A stretch of 64,000 bases of DNA from Roseburia_C sp031555935 (GTDB taxonomy: Bacteria; Bacillota; Clostridia; Lachnospirales; Lachnospiraceae), in NCBI GenBank assembly GCA_031555935.1, contig JAVBTX010000025.1, positions 30,998-94,997 of the forward strand, read 5' to 3'. Of the stretch, positions 24,731 to 34,038 are shown piece by piece. Each line of letters opens with the position of its first letter. Positions within the stretch are counted from its first letter, which is position 1. Both the position numbers and the translations under genes were made by a program. The notes beneath the pieces were generated by a model that searched no databases, was not told the DNA's origin, and saw nothing but the letters and a program-made list of their open reading frames with translations.

Positions 24731-27604
24731 TTAATCCTCCTTGTTTTTCGAAGAAAAATGCGAGCTCACTTGTGCGAGCAGAGAATTTTCCTCCTTGTTT
24801 ACACAATATTTTATCAATGCCTGTGACAGTTGCTGGCGGTTGATTGGTTTCGCTAAATGCTCATTCATTCCCGCCGCCATGGTCTGCCGCTTATCTTCTT
24901 CAAACGTATTTGCCGTCATTGCCACAATTGGAAGTGTAGATGCATATTTTAATTCCAGCAAACGAATCGCCTTAGTTGCTGCTAAGCCATTCATAACTGG
25001 CATATGAATATCCATCAGAACAATATCATAACGGTTTTCGCCGCCGTCTTTCACCTTGGCAACGGCCACAGCCCCATCCTCTGCCGTATCAACCTGCATC
25101 CCATAGCGCTCAAGCATCATTACCGCGACTTCCCGATTGATTTCGTTATCCTCTACTAACAGCACTTGTTTTCCTTGCAATGCCATGATATATTCATGCT
25201 CCTGCTGCCCTTTGATATCTTGCTCCTGTGCCAGATTTTCTGGCGACATACCGCCTATCTCCCTGGTTAATTTGATGATAAATTCAGAACCCTCACCTTG
25301 CTTACTGCTGACGGCAATGGTTCCTCCCATCTGTTCGATGATATTTTTTACAATGGCAAGTCCCAGGCCGCTTCCGCTGTGACCGTCGGTAAACTTATTA
25401 TGCTCCTGCACAAACGGCTGAAACAGCTTTTGCTGAAACTCTTCACTCATTCCGCAGCCGTAATCACGAATCCGATACTTCATCTGAATATGAGTGTCAT
25501 CTAACTGTTCATTTGTCGCAATCCACTCTACCTTGCTGCCAGACTCAGAAAACTTCACGGCATTATTTAAAAGATTGATGCATATCTGCTGCATCCGCAA
25601 ACGGTCAGCCTTGACCTGGACCGGCATTATCTGAGAAAAATCGTATACCAATTCAATTTTATTTCGTCTGGCAATTGGCATTATCATCGTCACAACGGAC
25701 TCCAAAAATTCCCGCTGATTGATAAATTCTTCATGCAATTCAATGGCCGTGGTTTCAATCCGGCTCATATCTAAGATGTCATTAATTATGCCCAATAAAA
25801 ATTCGCCGGAGGATTCTATTTTTCCAAAGCTGGATTCGACTTGTTTGGCATCATCCACATCCTCCTTGCCCAATGCCGCCAGCCCTAATATAGCATTCAT
25901 TGGTGTCCGTATCTCATGACTCATACGGGAAAGAAACTCATTTTTAGCCTGATTCGCTTCAACCAGCTTCTTGTTTGTTTCCTCCAAACTCCGGAAGTAT
26001 CTGATTTTTTGAATATAAAAAATCAAAAAGACGCCAAAAATAAAAAGTACCACCATCATCACTGGTAAATTTTTTATCAGCTTGTCCTTGAAGGTACTCT
26101 GATAAACTTCACCTGTCGTATATTTTGCCAAAACTGCATTTTTTTCGCTGTCATCAATCTGATCAATCGTCTTGTCCAATATAGCCAATAACGTCTGTGA
26201 CTGTTCACCCTTCTCCACCGCAATACAATACGGAATATTGACCGATATTGTCGGAACTAATGAATACTCCAAATATTGCGGGTCCTGAAGCAGATATGAC
26301 CACACTGTCAGCGTATTTAAAATTGCTGTCACCTCGCCACGGTCAACCGCTTTGCGAACCTCCTCTGGCGTATCATAAGTGATAATGGTTGTGTTTGGAT
26401 AACGCTTCGTCATATACTTGCCCAAATTCGCAAATTCTCTCGCAACACCAATGCGTAAATTATCAATTGCCTCGACATCCGTTCCTTTTTTAACTGCAAT
26501 CGTTGTTGCTGTTAACAACAAGGTATTGGTCGTGCTGACCAGCTCCTTGTCATTATAAAAGGATGATTCTACGGCTGGTACAGCCAAGTCATAGTCTTCC
26601 TTCTGCAATACTTCATCGACATGTTGAATACTGTCAAATGGAACATATTCAAAGGAAAGTCCGCTTTTTAACGCCATCAGCTCCATCAATTCAATTGCAA
26701 TTCCAGCATACTGTCCTTCTTTTTCATCATAGTAGGAAATCGGCCTGCGATTCACCGGCACGCCAACCTTTAAAGCTGGTGCTGTGGCAATATAATCCAG
26801 CTCCTCTTTGGTAAAATCCTCGCGCCAATACATCGGAAAATATTGTTTCTGTAATTCCGGCAAATAGCTGGAATCACTCATAATAATATTAGCTAGTTCC
26901 GCATCAATCTGACTTATTAACATCGTATTTTCTCTACTGGTAAGAAAGAATACCTCCCGCGGTGAAAAGCGGTCAGCAAGTAATTCTCCGGATATGACAT
27001 CATTGGCCCCAGCTAGCATCAAATCAATCTCACCTGCTGTTAAAGCATTTTCAAGCTGAGTCGCACCTGTATATTCCCGAATTATAATTCCTTTATATTT
27101 TTCAAGCAGATAAGTGAGGGCTGAACTGTGATTATGAAAATCTTTTGCATATCCAATCGTACACTCTGATATTTGCTCCACATCCTGATATATAATATCG
27201 GTCCGACTTTCAAGCTTAATCAAACCACAATACTCCCAGCCAGTTGACAAACCACTATACAGACAATCCGATTTTAATTCTTCGTGCTCATCAATCGAAG
27301 AAATCAAGTCAACCCGTCCCTGCTTTAATGCGTCAAGGGCCTCACTCATTCCTGATACAAAAACGTACTCTACACTCCAGTTATTTCGTTCGGCTATTTT
27401 TTGCATCAAGTCAACATCGTAACCAGATAATTCTCCGTCCTCATAGATAAACCGTCCCCCTTGCAGCCAGACGGCCAGGCGGATTGTCTGATTTCCATGA
27501 ACTATCGTTGACGTACCAAATAGTATTGGTGCCAGCATTGATACCAGCATTATAATTAGTAAAAGCCGTGATTTTATTATACTTCCTACTCCACTTCTAT
27601 GCAT
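24731..27604 (-). CDS. Hybrid sensor histidine kinase with two periplasmic solute-binding domains (BvgS/EvgS-like)
   Basis: 957 aa. A signal/first span (about 13-33) is followed by two SBP_bac_3 domains (about 40-255 and 275-495), a second span (about 513-531), a HisKA domain with His563 in RMSHEIRTPMNAILGL, a HATPase domain (RDYGCGMSEEF, GLGLAIVKN), and a receiver domain with Asp865 in IVLMDIHMPVMNG. Such kinases sense an amino-acid- or organic-acid-like ligand outside the cell. There is no separate response regulator beside it, so the phosphate path beyond the receiver is unknown. It is the first gene of a transcript with larB, larC and larE, suggesting a ligand linked to lactate or a related 2-hydroxyacid. 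Confidence 0.9.
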   Translation of the reverse strand: MHRSGVGSIIKSRLLLIIMLVSMLAPILFGTSTIVHGNQTIRLAVWLQGGRFIYEDGELSGYDVDLMQKIAERNNWSVEYVFVSGMSEALDALKQGRVDLISSIDEHEELKSDCLYSGLSTGWEYCGLIKLESRTDIIYQDVEQISECTIGYAKDFHNHSSALTYLLEKYKGIIIREYTGATQLENALTAGEIDLMLAGANDVISGELLADRFSPREVFFLTSRENTMLISQIDAELANIIMSDSSYLPELQKQYFPMYWREDFTKEELDYIATAPALKVGVPVNRRPISYYDEKEGQYAGIAIELMELMALKSGLSFEYVPFDSIQHVDEVLQKEDYDLAVPAVESSFYNDKELVSTTNTLLLTATTIAVKKGTDVEAIDNLRIGVAREFANLGKYMTKRYPNTTIITYDTPEEVRKAVDRGEVTAILNTLTVWSYLLQDPQYLEYSLVPTISVNIPYCIAVEKGEQSQTLLAILDKTIDQIDDSEKNAVLAKYTTGEVYQSTFKDKLIKNLPVMMVVLFIFGVFLIFYIQKIRYFRSLEETNKKLVEANQAKNEFLSRMSHEIRTPMNAILGLAALGKEDVDDAKQVESSFGKIESSGEFLLGIINDILDMSRIETTAIELHEEFINQREFLESVVTMIMPIARRNKIELVYDFSQIMPVQVKADRLRMQQICINLLNNAVKFSESGSKVEWIATNEQLDDTHIQMKYRIRDYGCGMSEEFQQKLFQPFVQEHNKFTDGHSGSGLGLAIVKNIIEQMGGTIAVSSKQGEGSEFIIKLTREIGGMSPENLAQEQDIKGQQEHEYIMALQGKQVLLVEDNEINREVAVMMLERYGMQVDTAEDGAVAVAKVKDGGENRYDIVLMDIHMPVMNGLAATKAIRLLELKYASTLPIVAMTANTFEEDKRQTMAAGMNEHLAKPINRQQLSQALIKYCVNKEENSLLAQVSSHFSSKNKED

Positions 27605-27639
27605 AAATCACCTATGATTGTCTTTCGCTATAATGTCTT

Positions 27640-27668
27640 ATTATACACGCCTTTTGACTTACTTACAA
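27640..27668 (-). promoter_or_regulatory. Promoter of the hybrid kinase-larBCE transcript
   Basis: Minus strand TTGTAA (27668-27663), 17-bp spacer, TATAAT (27645-27640), about 36 nt before the kinase start. Confidence 0.65.
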
Positions 27669-27675
27669 GTTATGA

Positions 27676-27712
27676 AAAGGAACCTGAGGGCAATTCACCT
27701 CCAGGTTCCTTT
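27676..27712 (-). terminator. Terminator of the ABC-2 exporter operon
   Basis: An 11-bp stem (27676-27686 with 27702-27712) closing a 15-nt loop, with A and T runs outside. It lies 10 bp after the last exporter gene. Confidence 0.85.
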
Positions 27713-27722
27713 CTTATCTTTT

Positions 27723-28340
27723 CTATTTCGTCTTTTCTCTAATGATAATGCCAAGTCCAATCAGCAACAACGATACCAGCAGCATCCAGCCGATAAAATC
27801 ATAATGTCCTTTGGCCATCTGAAACATTGCCATTTTTCCTAAAAATTTATTATTGCCAAAGTTAATCGCATAATAGATAACTGCCAACATATAACCAAGC
27901 ACGACCTGATTCGTAATTCCACTGACACAAAATCCAATTGCCCCTAACAACATCATCTCAGCAAATGTGCCAAGATACATATCTTTTACGAGAACATCAC
28001 TGCCGCCTTCCCACATTCGCCAGATGAAGAATGCCACCACAGCTAACATTGCCATTGTCCCAATCAACAACCGGACCAGATAAAGCTTCCAAATGGCGGT
28101 CGCCTTTGATTTTTCTAGGAGCCAGATTTCCTCATCCTGCTCCGGTAAAAACAGTGGTGTCAATAGTAACACTCCGACAAAACTGACAAACAGTTCCAAG
28201 GCTCTGGCCACTTGCGGCTGCGCCAGGTTCTGAAAGCTCATAATGCCACCAGACAATAAGCAAAACAATACTGTCATGATTAGATGCGGCAAATACTGCC
28301 GATGAATAAAACTAACGCCGATTTTTAAATACTTTGGCAT
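27723..28340 (-). CDS. ABC-2-type exporter membrane protein (small subunit)
   Basis: A 205-aa protein with about six membrane spans (LIMTVLFCLLSGGIM, LFVSFVGVLLLTPLFL and others) and little soluble sequence. It overlaps the larger permease gene by 29 bp and is the last gene of the operon ATPase-permease-permease. Family name not certain; role as the second membrane subunit of an ABC-2 exporter is inferred from the operon. Confidence 0.75.
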   Translation of the reverse strand: MPKYLKIGVSFIHRQYLPHLIMTVLFCLLSGGIMSFQNLAQPQVARALELFVSFVGVLLLTPLFLPEQDEEIWLLEKSKATAIWKLYLVRLLIGTMAMLAVVAFFIWRMWEGGSDVLVKDMYLGTFAEMMLLGAIGFCVSGITNQVVLGYMLAVIYYAINFGNNKFLGKMAMFQMAKGHYDFIGWMLLVSLLLIGLGIIIREKTK

Positions 28341-29559
28341 ACAAGCTTACCCCCTCTCCACGTTTTTTCTCGTAGATAAAAACAGTAAACACAACTAGCA
28401 ACAGAGCCAATATCGTATAGAAGCCTCGGTTCAGCAAAAAATCCTGACGCTGCTCAAAGAATTTCACCGTCTCCCCTAAGTTATTCCAACGAATTTCCAT
28501 TTTCAAGCCAAAATCACCAACTAAGGTCGTTGCACTAAACAGACTGGCAAACTGAATAATTATTTGGATAATTACACCAAATACATTTTCAAATATCTCG
28601 GCAAACAGAAACGCTAACGCAAGTGTTATCATTATCCCTGGCAACAGCCAAACCACTGAATATTTGATAAAGGCAAAATAATCTGCCGTCATTCCCCGCG
28701 CTTTCATTTGATACGCAAAAGGTGCTTGAATTAAGAATGCTAACACTACTACCGGAATAAAGGTCAGCACCACATTGGCCAGATAGCGGCTTAATACCAG
28801 CTTAGCAGATGAAATACCGCGGGCATAAATAACTTGCGCCGCCTGGGCCCGTTTATCTCGCAATGCTCTGGTCGCACCGATAAAAATCGGCATAATCAAT
28901 AGCATGATTCCCGCATAATCACAGAAAAGACGCATGTATGCTCCGGTTCCTTTATCCAGTTCACAAAATGCCTGATATTCCACCACTGCATCTTCATAAC
29001 TCATTAATGCACTAACACCACGTTCTCGTAAATCACCCTCGTAGTAAGAGCCTTTACCAATCATCTGACTGACTTCTTTCATTATCGTTTCAAATTCCTG
29101 ATACGTAATACCGGCGGCATGTTTTACTTCATAGGTGTTGTACGCCTCCATATATTCTTCCGCCGTTTCCTGGTTGAAGCGCTCAAAGTGAGCTATTTCA
29201 GCATCAATTAATTGTTCAATTGTTTGACCGGTCAGATATTCAATCTTGGCTCTGATTTCTTCATTTTCTGCTTCACTTAGAATTACTTCCTTATAAAAAC
29301 TGAATGGGTAGGTTGCATAGTGACCCCAATTATACTCTTTCAATAATTGCTTGATGGTTTCATTCATCACCGCATCTTCATCATGTGATTCCGTCGTACC
29401 ATAATACTCCATGCCCGGCTGAGGCTCCGTCAATTCTGCACTCCACTCCTCATCCGTTAACTGTGAGGTTAAAAACAGTACCATCACAACAATATAAATA
29501 TAATACACAAGACTTTTCAAAATCTGCTTACATTCTTTTAAAAATAATGCTCCAAACAT
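28312..29559 (-). CDS. ABC-2-type exporter permease
   Basis: About 415 aa. An N-terminal span (LVYYIYIVVMVLFLTSQL) is followed by an outer domain of about 180 acidic residues, then five spans in residues 205-395 (including GIMLLIMPIFIGATRALRDKRAQAAQVIYARGI), the ABC-2 layout. The start at the ATG at 29559 has AGGGGG 8 nt upstream; a GTG three codons earlier overlaps it. The gene is 12 bp after the ATPase gene. The cargo is unknown; exporters under a neighbouring two-component system often protect against peptide antibiotics or envelope stress. Confidence 0.82.
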   Translation of the reverse strand: MFGALFLKECKQILKSLVYYIYIVVMVLFLTSQLTDEEWSAELTEPQPGMEYYGTTESHDEDAVMNETIKQLLKEYNWGHYATYPFSFYKEVILSEAENEEIRAKIEYLTGQTIEQLIDAEIAHFERFNQETAEEYMEAYNTYEVKHAAGITYQEFETIMKEVSQMIGKGSYYEGDLRERGVSALMSYEDAVVEYQAFCELDKGTGAYMRLFCDYAGIMLLIMPIFIGATRALRDKRAQAAQVIYARGISSAKLVLSRYLANVVLTFIPVVVLAFLIQAPFAYQMKARGMTADYFAFIKYSVVWLLPGIMITLALAFLFAEIFENVFGVIIQIIIQFASLFSATTLVGDFGLKMEIRWNNLGETVKFFEQRQDFLLNRGFYTILALLLVVFTVFIYEKKRGEGVSLYAKVFKNRR

Positions 29560-29571
29560 CTGCCCCACCCC

Positions 29572-30459
29572 CTAACACATAGTTTTTGCAGTTGTCTGGC
29601 TACGCATCAGATAGAGATACGCATCTTCCACATCTGGACTGCATGCTTTGGCATCAGCAAATGGCTGTTCATCGGCAACAATTTTAATCTGAGTCAGTTT
29701 TCCGGTCGTCAAAATGCCGGTTACTTCATACTTTTCTTGCAGCTTTGGCACTTCCATCGTTGAAACCTCTGCCCGGAACACTTTGCCCTCTACCATTTGC
29801 AAAAGTGCCGTGACAGTGCCTCGATAAATGATTTGACCATGATTTAAAACCGCGATATTCTCACAAGTTGCCTCGATATCACCAACAATATGCGTTGACA
29901 AGATAACAATCCGCTCCCTGGCAATCTCACACAGCAAATTACGGAAACGCACCCGCTCCTCTGGGTCCAAACCAGCCGTCGGCTCATCCACAACGATTAC
30001 CTTAGGATTATGAATGATTGCCTGGGCGATTCCCAAACGACGCTTCATTCCACCCGACATCGCTTTCACCTTGGTTCTTTTTTGTTCCAGCAAATTGACC
30101 ATCTCAAGTACCTGTGGCACTTTTGCATTGCGGCTCTTAGCACTCATTCCTGACAAGACCGCCAGATAATCCAGTGCTTCATAAGCCGTCATATTACCAT
30201 ACATGGAAAATTCCTGCGGTAAGTATCCGATGATATTGCGTATTTCCTTGCTGTTGCTCACCGGAACACCGCATACCGCTACCTCACCGGCACTTTTCTT
30301 CGTTAGGGTTGTAATTATTTTCATTAGTGTGGTCTTGCCGGCTCCATTTGGTCCAAGCAATCCGAACATGCCGTTTTCAATTGTTAAATTGACGTTGCTT
30401 AAAGCTTGTTTCTTGCCAAAATTCTTTGACAAATCTTTGATAATGATGTTTTCTGACAT
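29572..30459 (-). CDS. ABC exporter ATP-binding protein (CcmA/BcrA type)
   Basis: A 295-aa ATPase: Walker A GPNGAGKTTLMKI, signature MSGGMKRRLGIAQAI, Walker B VIVVDEPTAGLDPE, His switch LSTHIV, then a C-terminal extension of about 75 residues typical of multidrug/bacteriocin-resistance ATPases. It powers the two permeases encoded downstream. The 96 bp between it and the histidine kinase gene contain no terminator hairpin, and no clear promoter was found. Confidence 0.92.
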   Translation of the reverse strand: MSENIIIKDLSKNFGKKQALSNVNLTIENGMFGLLGPNGAGKTTLMKIITTLTKKSAGEVAVCGVPVSNSKEIRNIIGYLPQEFSMYGNMTAYEALDYLAVLSGMSAKSRNAKVPQVLEMVNLLEQKRTKVKAMSGGMKRRLGIAQAIIHNPKVIVVDEPTAGLDPEERVRFRNLLCEIARERIVILSTHIVGDIEATCENIAVLNHGQIIYRGTVTALLQMVEGKVFRAEVSTMEVPKLQEKYEVTGILTTGKLTQIKIVADEQPFADAKACSPDVEDAYLYLMRSQTTAKTMC

Positions 30460-30555
30460 CTGAATTCTCCTTTTCTAACTTTTTCTCGGAAATTTAATTC
30501 CGTTGAGTAAGTTCCTTATGTAGATAATTCTAACGAACGATTCCCTACAAATTCT

Positions 30556-31764
30556 CTATTTTTGAAAAGTTAAAAAAGATGCGGCTGCAATTGCTCCACC
30601 GTCCACACTGTTTACCAACGTCAATGAGCCACCATGCTTCTCACATAGCAACTGCGCAATAAACAGACCCATACCAAAATGATGTCCACCCTCACCCTTG
30701 TCCTCACTATAATATACCGTATTAGCCTCCCGCAGTGCCCGCGGTGAGAACCCTGGCCCATCATCTTTCACATACACGGTAAACATTTTATCGATAAGTT
30801 CTGTTTTTATTTCGATTTTCTCGCGGGCATAACGTCCTGCATTATTTAAAAGATTTTCAAATACTTCCAGAAAAATTTCAATATCAATTGATAATTCCAA
30901 CGAATTATTTAATTCGTTGGAATTATCTTTTTCGTTTAACATTTCCACCCGTTTTCCACTCTGATGTGCCAGTCCTTCTGTTACCATCTTAAGGCGATGC
31001 TTAAGCTCACCCATCTCATACCAATGGCTCTTTATCTCGCGCATTTCCATACCGCGAATCTCTGTCATTGTCATTGAAAATTGCAGTAACCGCTCCTGTT
31101 GATGCTTAAGAATCTCCAATTTTTCAATCAATACTGCTTCCGTCACCTTTCCCTGCGGTATATATTTCAGCAGAAATTCGGTATACCCTTGCATGACGGT
31201 AAGCGGCGTGCGCATATCATGCGCAAATGCTGCATTGATATCGCGCTGCTCTGCTTTGCCCTCCCACTGTCTTCGTTTTTCTTCGATTAAGTGAAGCCTT
31301 AAGCCTTCTGCTTCCTGACACAATCTTCCTAATTCATCCTCACTGCGATAAGCCAGCTCGTGACCATAATCACCAATCCGCAAATACTCGATTGCTTTTT
31401 TGGCCGCCTTTATGGCTGGATTCAACTTATTTCGGACAAATAAAAATGCCGTCCCACCAATTGCGCCAAGCGAAAATATGAGCAGACCAAAGCGCTTAAA
31501 AAATAGTGCCACATACAAAATTGCTTTATCCTGACTTCCGATATTCTGGACAAACGTATTTCCCCATGAATCCTGATAAACATTTATCCCCGGGTTCTGT
31601 CTGGTAATGACAGCAATCCATACCTGAGAAAAATATCTCGTCAGTAAAGTCAGCACCCCAGCAGCCATAATCGCTAAGCAAATATAGCAAAGCAAGCTTA
31701 TCCCAATGCTGCTATTTTGAATATATCTTCTGATTTTTTCGGCTTTTTCCTCTAACCAATCCAT
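30556..31764 (-). CDS. Sensor histidine kinase
   Basis: A 402-aa membrane kinase: spans at about 22-43 and 92-110 around a short outer loop of about 45 residues, a HAMP-like linker, His182 in AAFAHDMRTPLTVMQGYTE, and a HATPase domain with ENLLNNAGRYA, KDDGPGF and GGHHFGMGLFIAQLL. The short outer loop suggests a membrane-derived signal. The gene overlaps the response regulator gene by 13 bp, and the ABC exporter follows, so it most likely controls that exporter. Confidence 0.92.
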   Translation of the reverse strand: MDWLEEKAEKIRRYIQNSSIGISLLCYICLAIMAAGVLTLLTRYFSQVWIAVITRQNPGINVYQDSWGNTFVQNIGSQDKAILYVALFFKRFGLLIFSLGAIGGTAFLFVRNKLNPAIKAAKKAIEYLRIGDYGHELAYRSEDELGRLCQEAEGLRLHLIEEKRRQWEGKAEQRDINAAFAHDMRTPLTVMQGYTEFLLKYIPQGKVTEAVLIEKLEILKHQQERLLQFSMTMTEIRGMEMREIKSHWYEMGELKHRLKMVTEGLAHQSGKRVEMLNEKDNSNELNNSLELSIDIEIFLEVFENLLNNAGRYAREKIEIKTELIDKMFTVYVKDDGPGFSPRALREANTVYYSEDKGEGGHHFGMGLFIAQLLCEKHGGSLTLVNSVDGGAIAAASFLTFQK

Positions 31765-32423
31765 TTATACCCCACTCCCCAGACTGTTTCAATGTATTCT
31801 GTGTTCGTATAGGTCTGCATTTTTTTGCGGATTCTTCTGACATGCTCGGTGACAATTGACGCATCAGCCTCGCCATCAAAACCACGTACCCGCTCGTAAA
31901 TTTGTTCTTTTTCAAAAGCCCGTCCCGCATTCGTCAGCAACAGCTCTAAAATGGCAAACTCTGTTTTTGTCAGTCCCAGGTCGGCTTGGCGGCACAATAC
32001 TCTCTTGCCATCAAAATCGACCGTCAATTCTTCGTTCATATAGACTTTGGCACTCTGGGTTTTGCGTTCCTCCCGGCGCAGGTGTGCATTCGCCCGGGCT
32101 AACAGCTCGTCCATACTAAATGGTTTTAAAATGTAATCATCACCACCAGCTTGAAAACCCTTAATGCGGTCCGCTTCTTCGGTTCGTGCCGTCAGAAAAA
32201 GAATTGGGCAGGATACTGCCGCTCTGACTCTTTCGCAAAAATGATAGCCATCCATTCCCGGCATATTTACATCCAGCAATATCAAATCGACTTCCTGATT
32301 GATTTTTTCTAACGCTTCTATTCCCGATGCTGCGGTATAAACCAGATAACCTTCCATTTCCAAGTATTCTTTTAACATACCGCGAATATCTTTTTCATCA
32401 TCAACAACTAATATTTTTTTCAT
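31752..32423 (-). CDS. OmpR-family response regulator
   Basis: 223 aa. A receiver domain starting MKKILVVDDEKDIR, with phospho-acceptor Asp51 in LLDVNMPGMDGY and the switch Lys in ILKPFS, is joined to a winged-helix output domain (GLTKTEFAILELLLTNAGRAF, ending VWGVGYKW). The ATG at 32423 follows GGAGG by 8 nt; an upstream in-frame ATG precedes that site. Cognate kinase overlaps downstream. The likely targets are its own operon and the ABC exporter. Confidence 0.94.
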   Translation of the reverse strand: MKKILVVDDEKDIRGMLKEYLEMEGYLVYTAASGIEALEKINQEVDLILLDVNMPGMDGYHFCERVRAAVSCPILFLTARTEEADRIKGFQAGGDDYILKPFSMDELLARANAHLRREERKTQSAKVYMNEELTVDFDGKRVLCRQADLGLTKTEFAILELLLTNAGRAFEKEQIYERVRGFDGEADASIVTEHVRRIRKKMQTYTNTEYIETVWGVGYKWIG

Positions 32424-32471
32424 ATGACATACCTCCACAGGTAGCATAACCGAAAGAACTCTATTTTTTCC

Positions 32472-33857
32472 CTATTGTCTGGATTTATTTTCCGGCATCA
32501 CCATGACCTGGTTGCGGCCGTTTTGTTTTGCTTGATACATTGCATCATCTGCCTTGGCTATGGCTGCTTCGAGATTACCATCGGCATCAATCTTAGCCAC
32601 ACCGATACTTACCGTTACTGTTATCTTCTGACCGCAAAATGCACAAGCCTCACTCATAATCAGGAGCCGCAACTGCTCTGCTAGCTGTTCCGCTTCTGCT
32701 AATGGTTGGTCAGGCAGAAATACGACAAACTCTTCACCGCCATAACGAGCGAACATCTTGTTTTCTGCTAACATTTGGTGCACTCTGCAGGTAATATCGA
32801 TAAGGACCGCATCACCAGTACTATGCCCATAAGTATCATTGATTTTCTTAAATTTATCAATATCAAAGAGCATCACACAACCTCTCTGACCTGCCGCCAT
32901 ACAATTATATACCACTTCCATAAAATACCGCCGATTGTAGATTCCGGTCAGATAATCCAGATTGGCAATTTCCTCTATTCTGGCCTTCATTTTACGCAAA
33001 TTATCGTTACTCTGCACCAGAAATGCCACTAGAAAACTAACAAACAGTCCCACACCAATCAAAAGCCAAACACCTATATTTTGATACCACACATGGACTG
33101 GCGCAATTTTAAAATACCAATTGGCATTTAATATCTTTATTTCTTCCTGAACATATCGCGCACCTTCATTATATTTGGCCGCGCCGCTGGCAATGACTTG
33201 TTCCTCGCCATCATCAGGACTATAACGCCAGATTTCATAAGAGTATCCGTCCTCTTCCAATCCATCTAAGCCCACGCCCTCAAGCGCCTGTGGATATTTT
33301 AACGTAACTGATACCAGTCCCCAAAAGTGTTCCTCGCCGTCTTTTTGAATATACACCGGCAGTCGTCCCACCAACGCCTGACCGCCTTGAATCAAATCAA
33401 AGGGACCGCCAAACACCAGCTCACCTGTTTCTTTCGCCAGCATTGCTTCCCGATTACCAGCACCTTCAGAAAAAAAGTCAAGTCCAAGGACTGCTTCATT
33501 TCCTTCTAATGGATAGACATCTTGAACCACACCATCTGGTGCAATCAGTACATTTAAGATGGCCGGGTCATCACAAATTGTGGCGGACACCCGCTCAAAA
33601 TTCTCGACTTCACCATCCCCTTGTATTACCAATGCCGAAAGTGCCTCTGTTTTATACAATAAACTTGAAATCACCTCACTGATTTCCATACTTTTGTCAA
33701 TGATTAAACGTTCCATTTCCAATTGCTCTACCCTGGTGCGATTGAAAATTGTGACTGTTATAAATAATGAGCATAGCAATAGCATCGCCCCAAATGCACC
33801 GACTGCTTTTATTGATACTCGTTTTATTTTGCTTTTTAATGAGAACCTTCTTGACAT
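32472..33857 (-). CDS. CHASE-domain membrane diguanylate cyclase
   Basis: 461 aa: a first span (about 17-37), an outer CHASE domain (GLDFFSEGAGNREAMLAKETG and VGRLPVYIQKDG are typical), a second span (about 263-285), a short coiled segment, then GGDEF with the active motif YGGEEF (373-377) and FDIDKFKKINDTYGH. It should make c-di-GMP in response to a small outer ligand. No RxxD inhibitory site precedes the motif. The gene is 48 bp upstream of the response regulator without a terminator, so it may share the transcript. Confidence 0.92.
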   Translation of the reverse strand: MSRRFSLKSKIKRVSIKAVGAFGAMLLLCSLFITVTIFNRTRVEQLEMERLIIDKSMEISEVISSLLYKTEALSALVIQGDGEVENFERVSATICDDPAILNVLIAPDGVVQDVYPLEGNEAVLGLDFFSEGAGNREAMLAKETGELVFGGPFDLIQGGQALVGRLPVYIQKDGEEHFWGLVSVTLKYPQALEGVGLDGLEEDGYSYEIWRYSPDDGEEQVIASGAAKYNEGARYVQEEIKILNANWYFKIAPVHVWYQNIGVWLLIGVGLFVSFLVAFLVQSNDNLRKMKARIEEIANLDYLTGIYNRRYFMEVVYNCMAAGQRGCVMLFDIDKFKKINDTYGHSTGDAVLIDITCRVHQMLAENKMFARYGGEEFVVFLPDQPLAEAEQLAEQLRLLIMSEACAFCGQKITVTVSIGVAKIDADGNLEAAIAKADDAMYQAKQNGRNQVMVMPENKSRQ

Positions 33858-33952
33858 AGTTCCTCCTAATTTTTCAGATTATCACCTAAATTGTATCATA
33901 TTCGAGGGTATTGTACAATTTTCCACTTTTGTGAATTTATCCATCCATATTA

Positions 33953-34023
33953 AAAATAGAACCTTACCAAATAGCTGATTCCCCAATCAACTTATAAAGT
34001 AACGTTCTATTTTCTGCTAATAA
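33953..34023 (-). terminator. Terminator after purD
   Basis: A 10-bp outer stem (33953-33962 with 34014-34023) with further pairing inside (TGATT/AATCA around CCCC), followed on the minus strand by a T-run. It ends the purM-purN-purD transcript. Confidence 0.7.
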
Positions 34024-34038
34024 TAGCTATTGAGCTTA

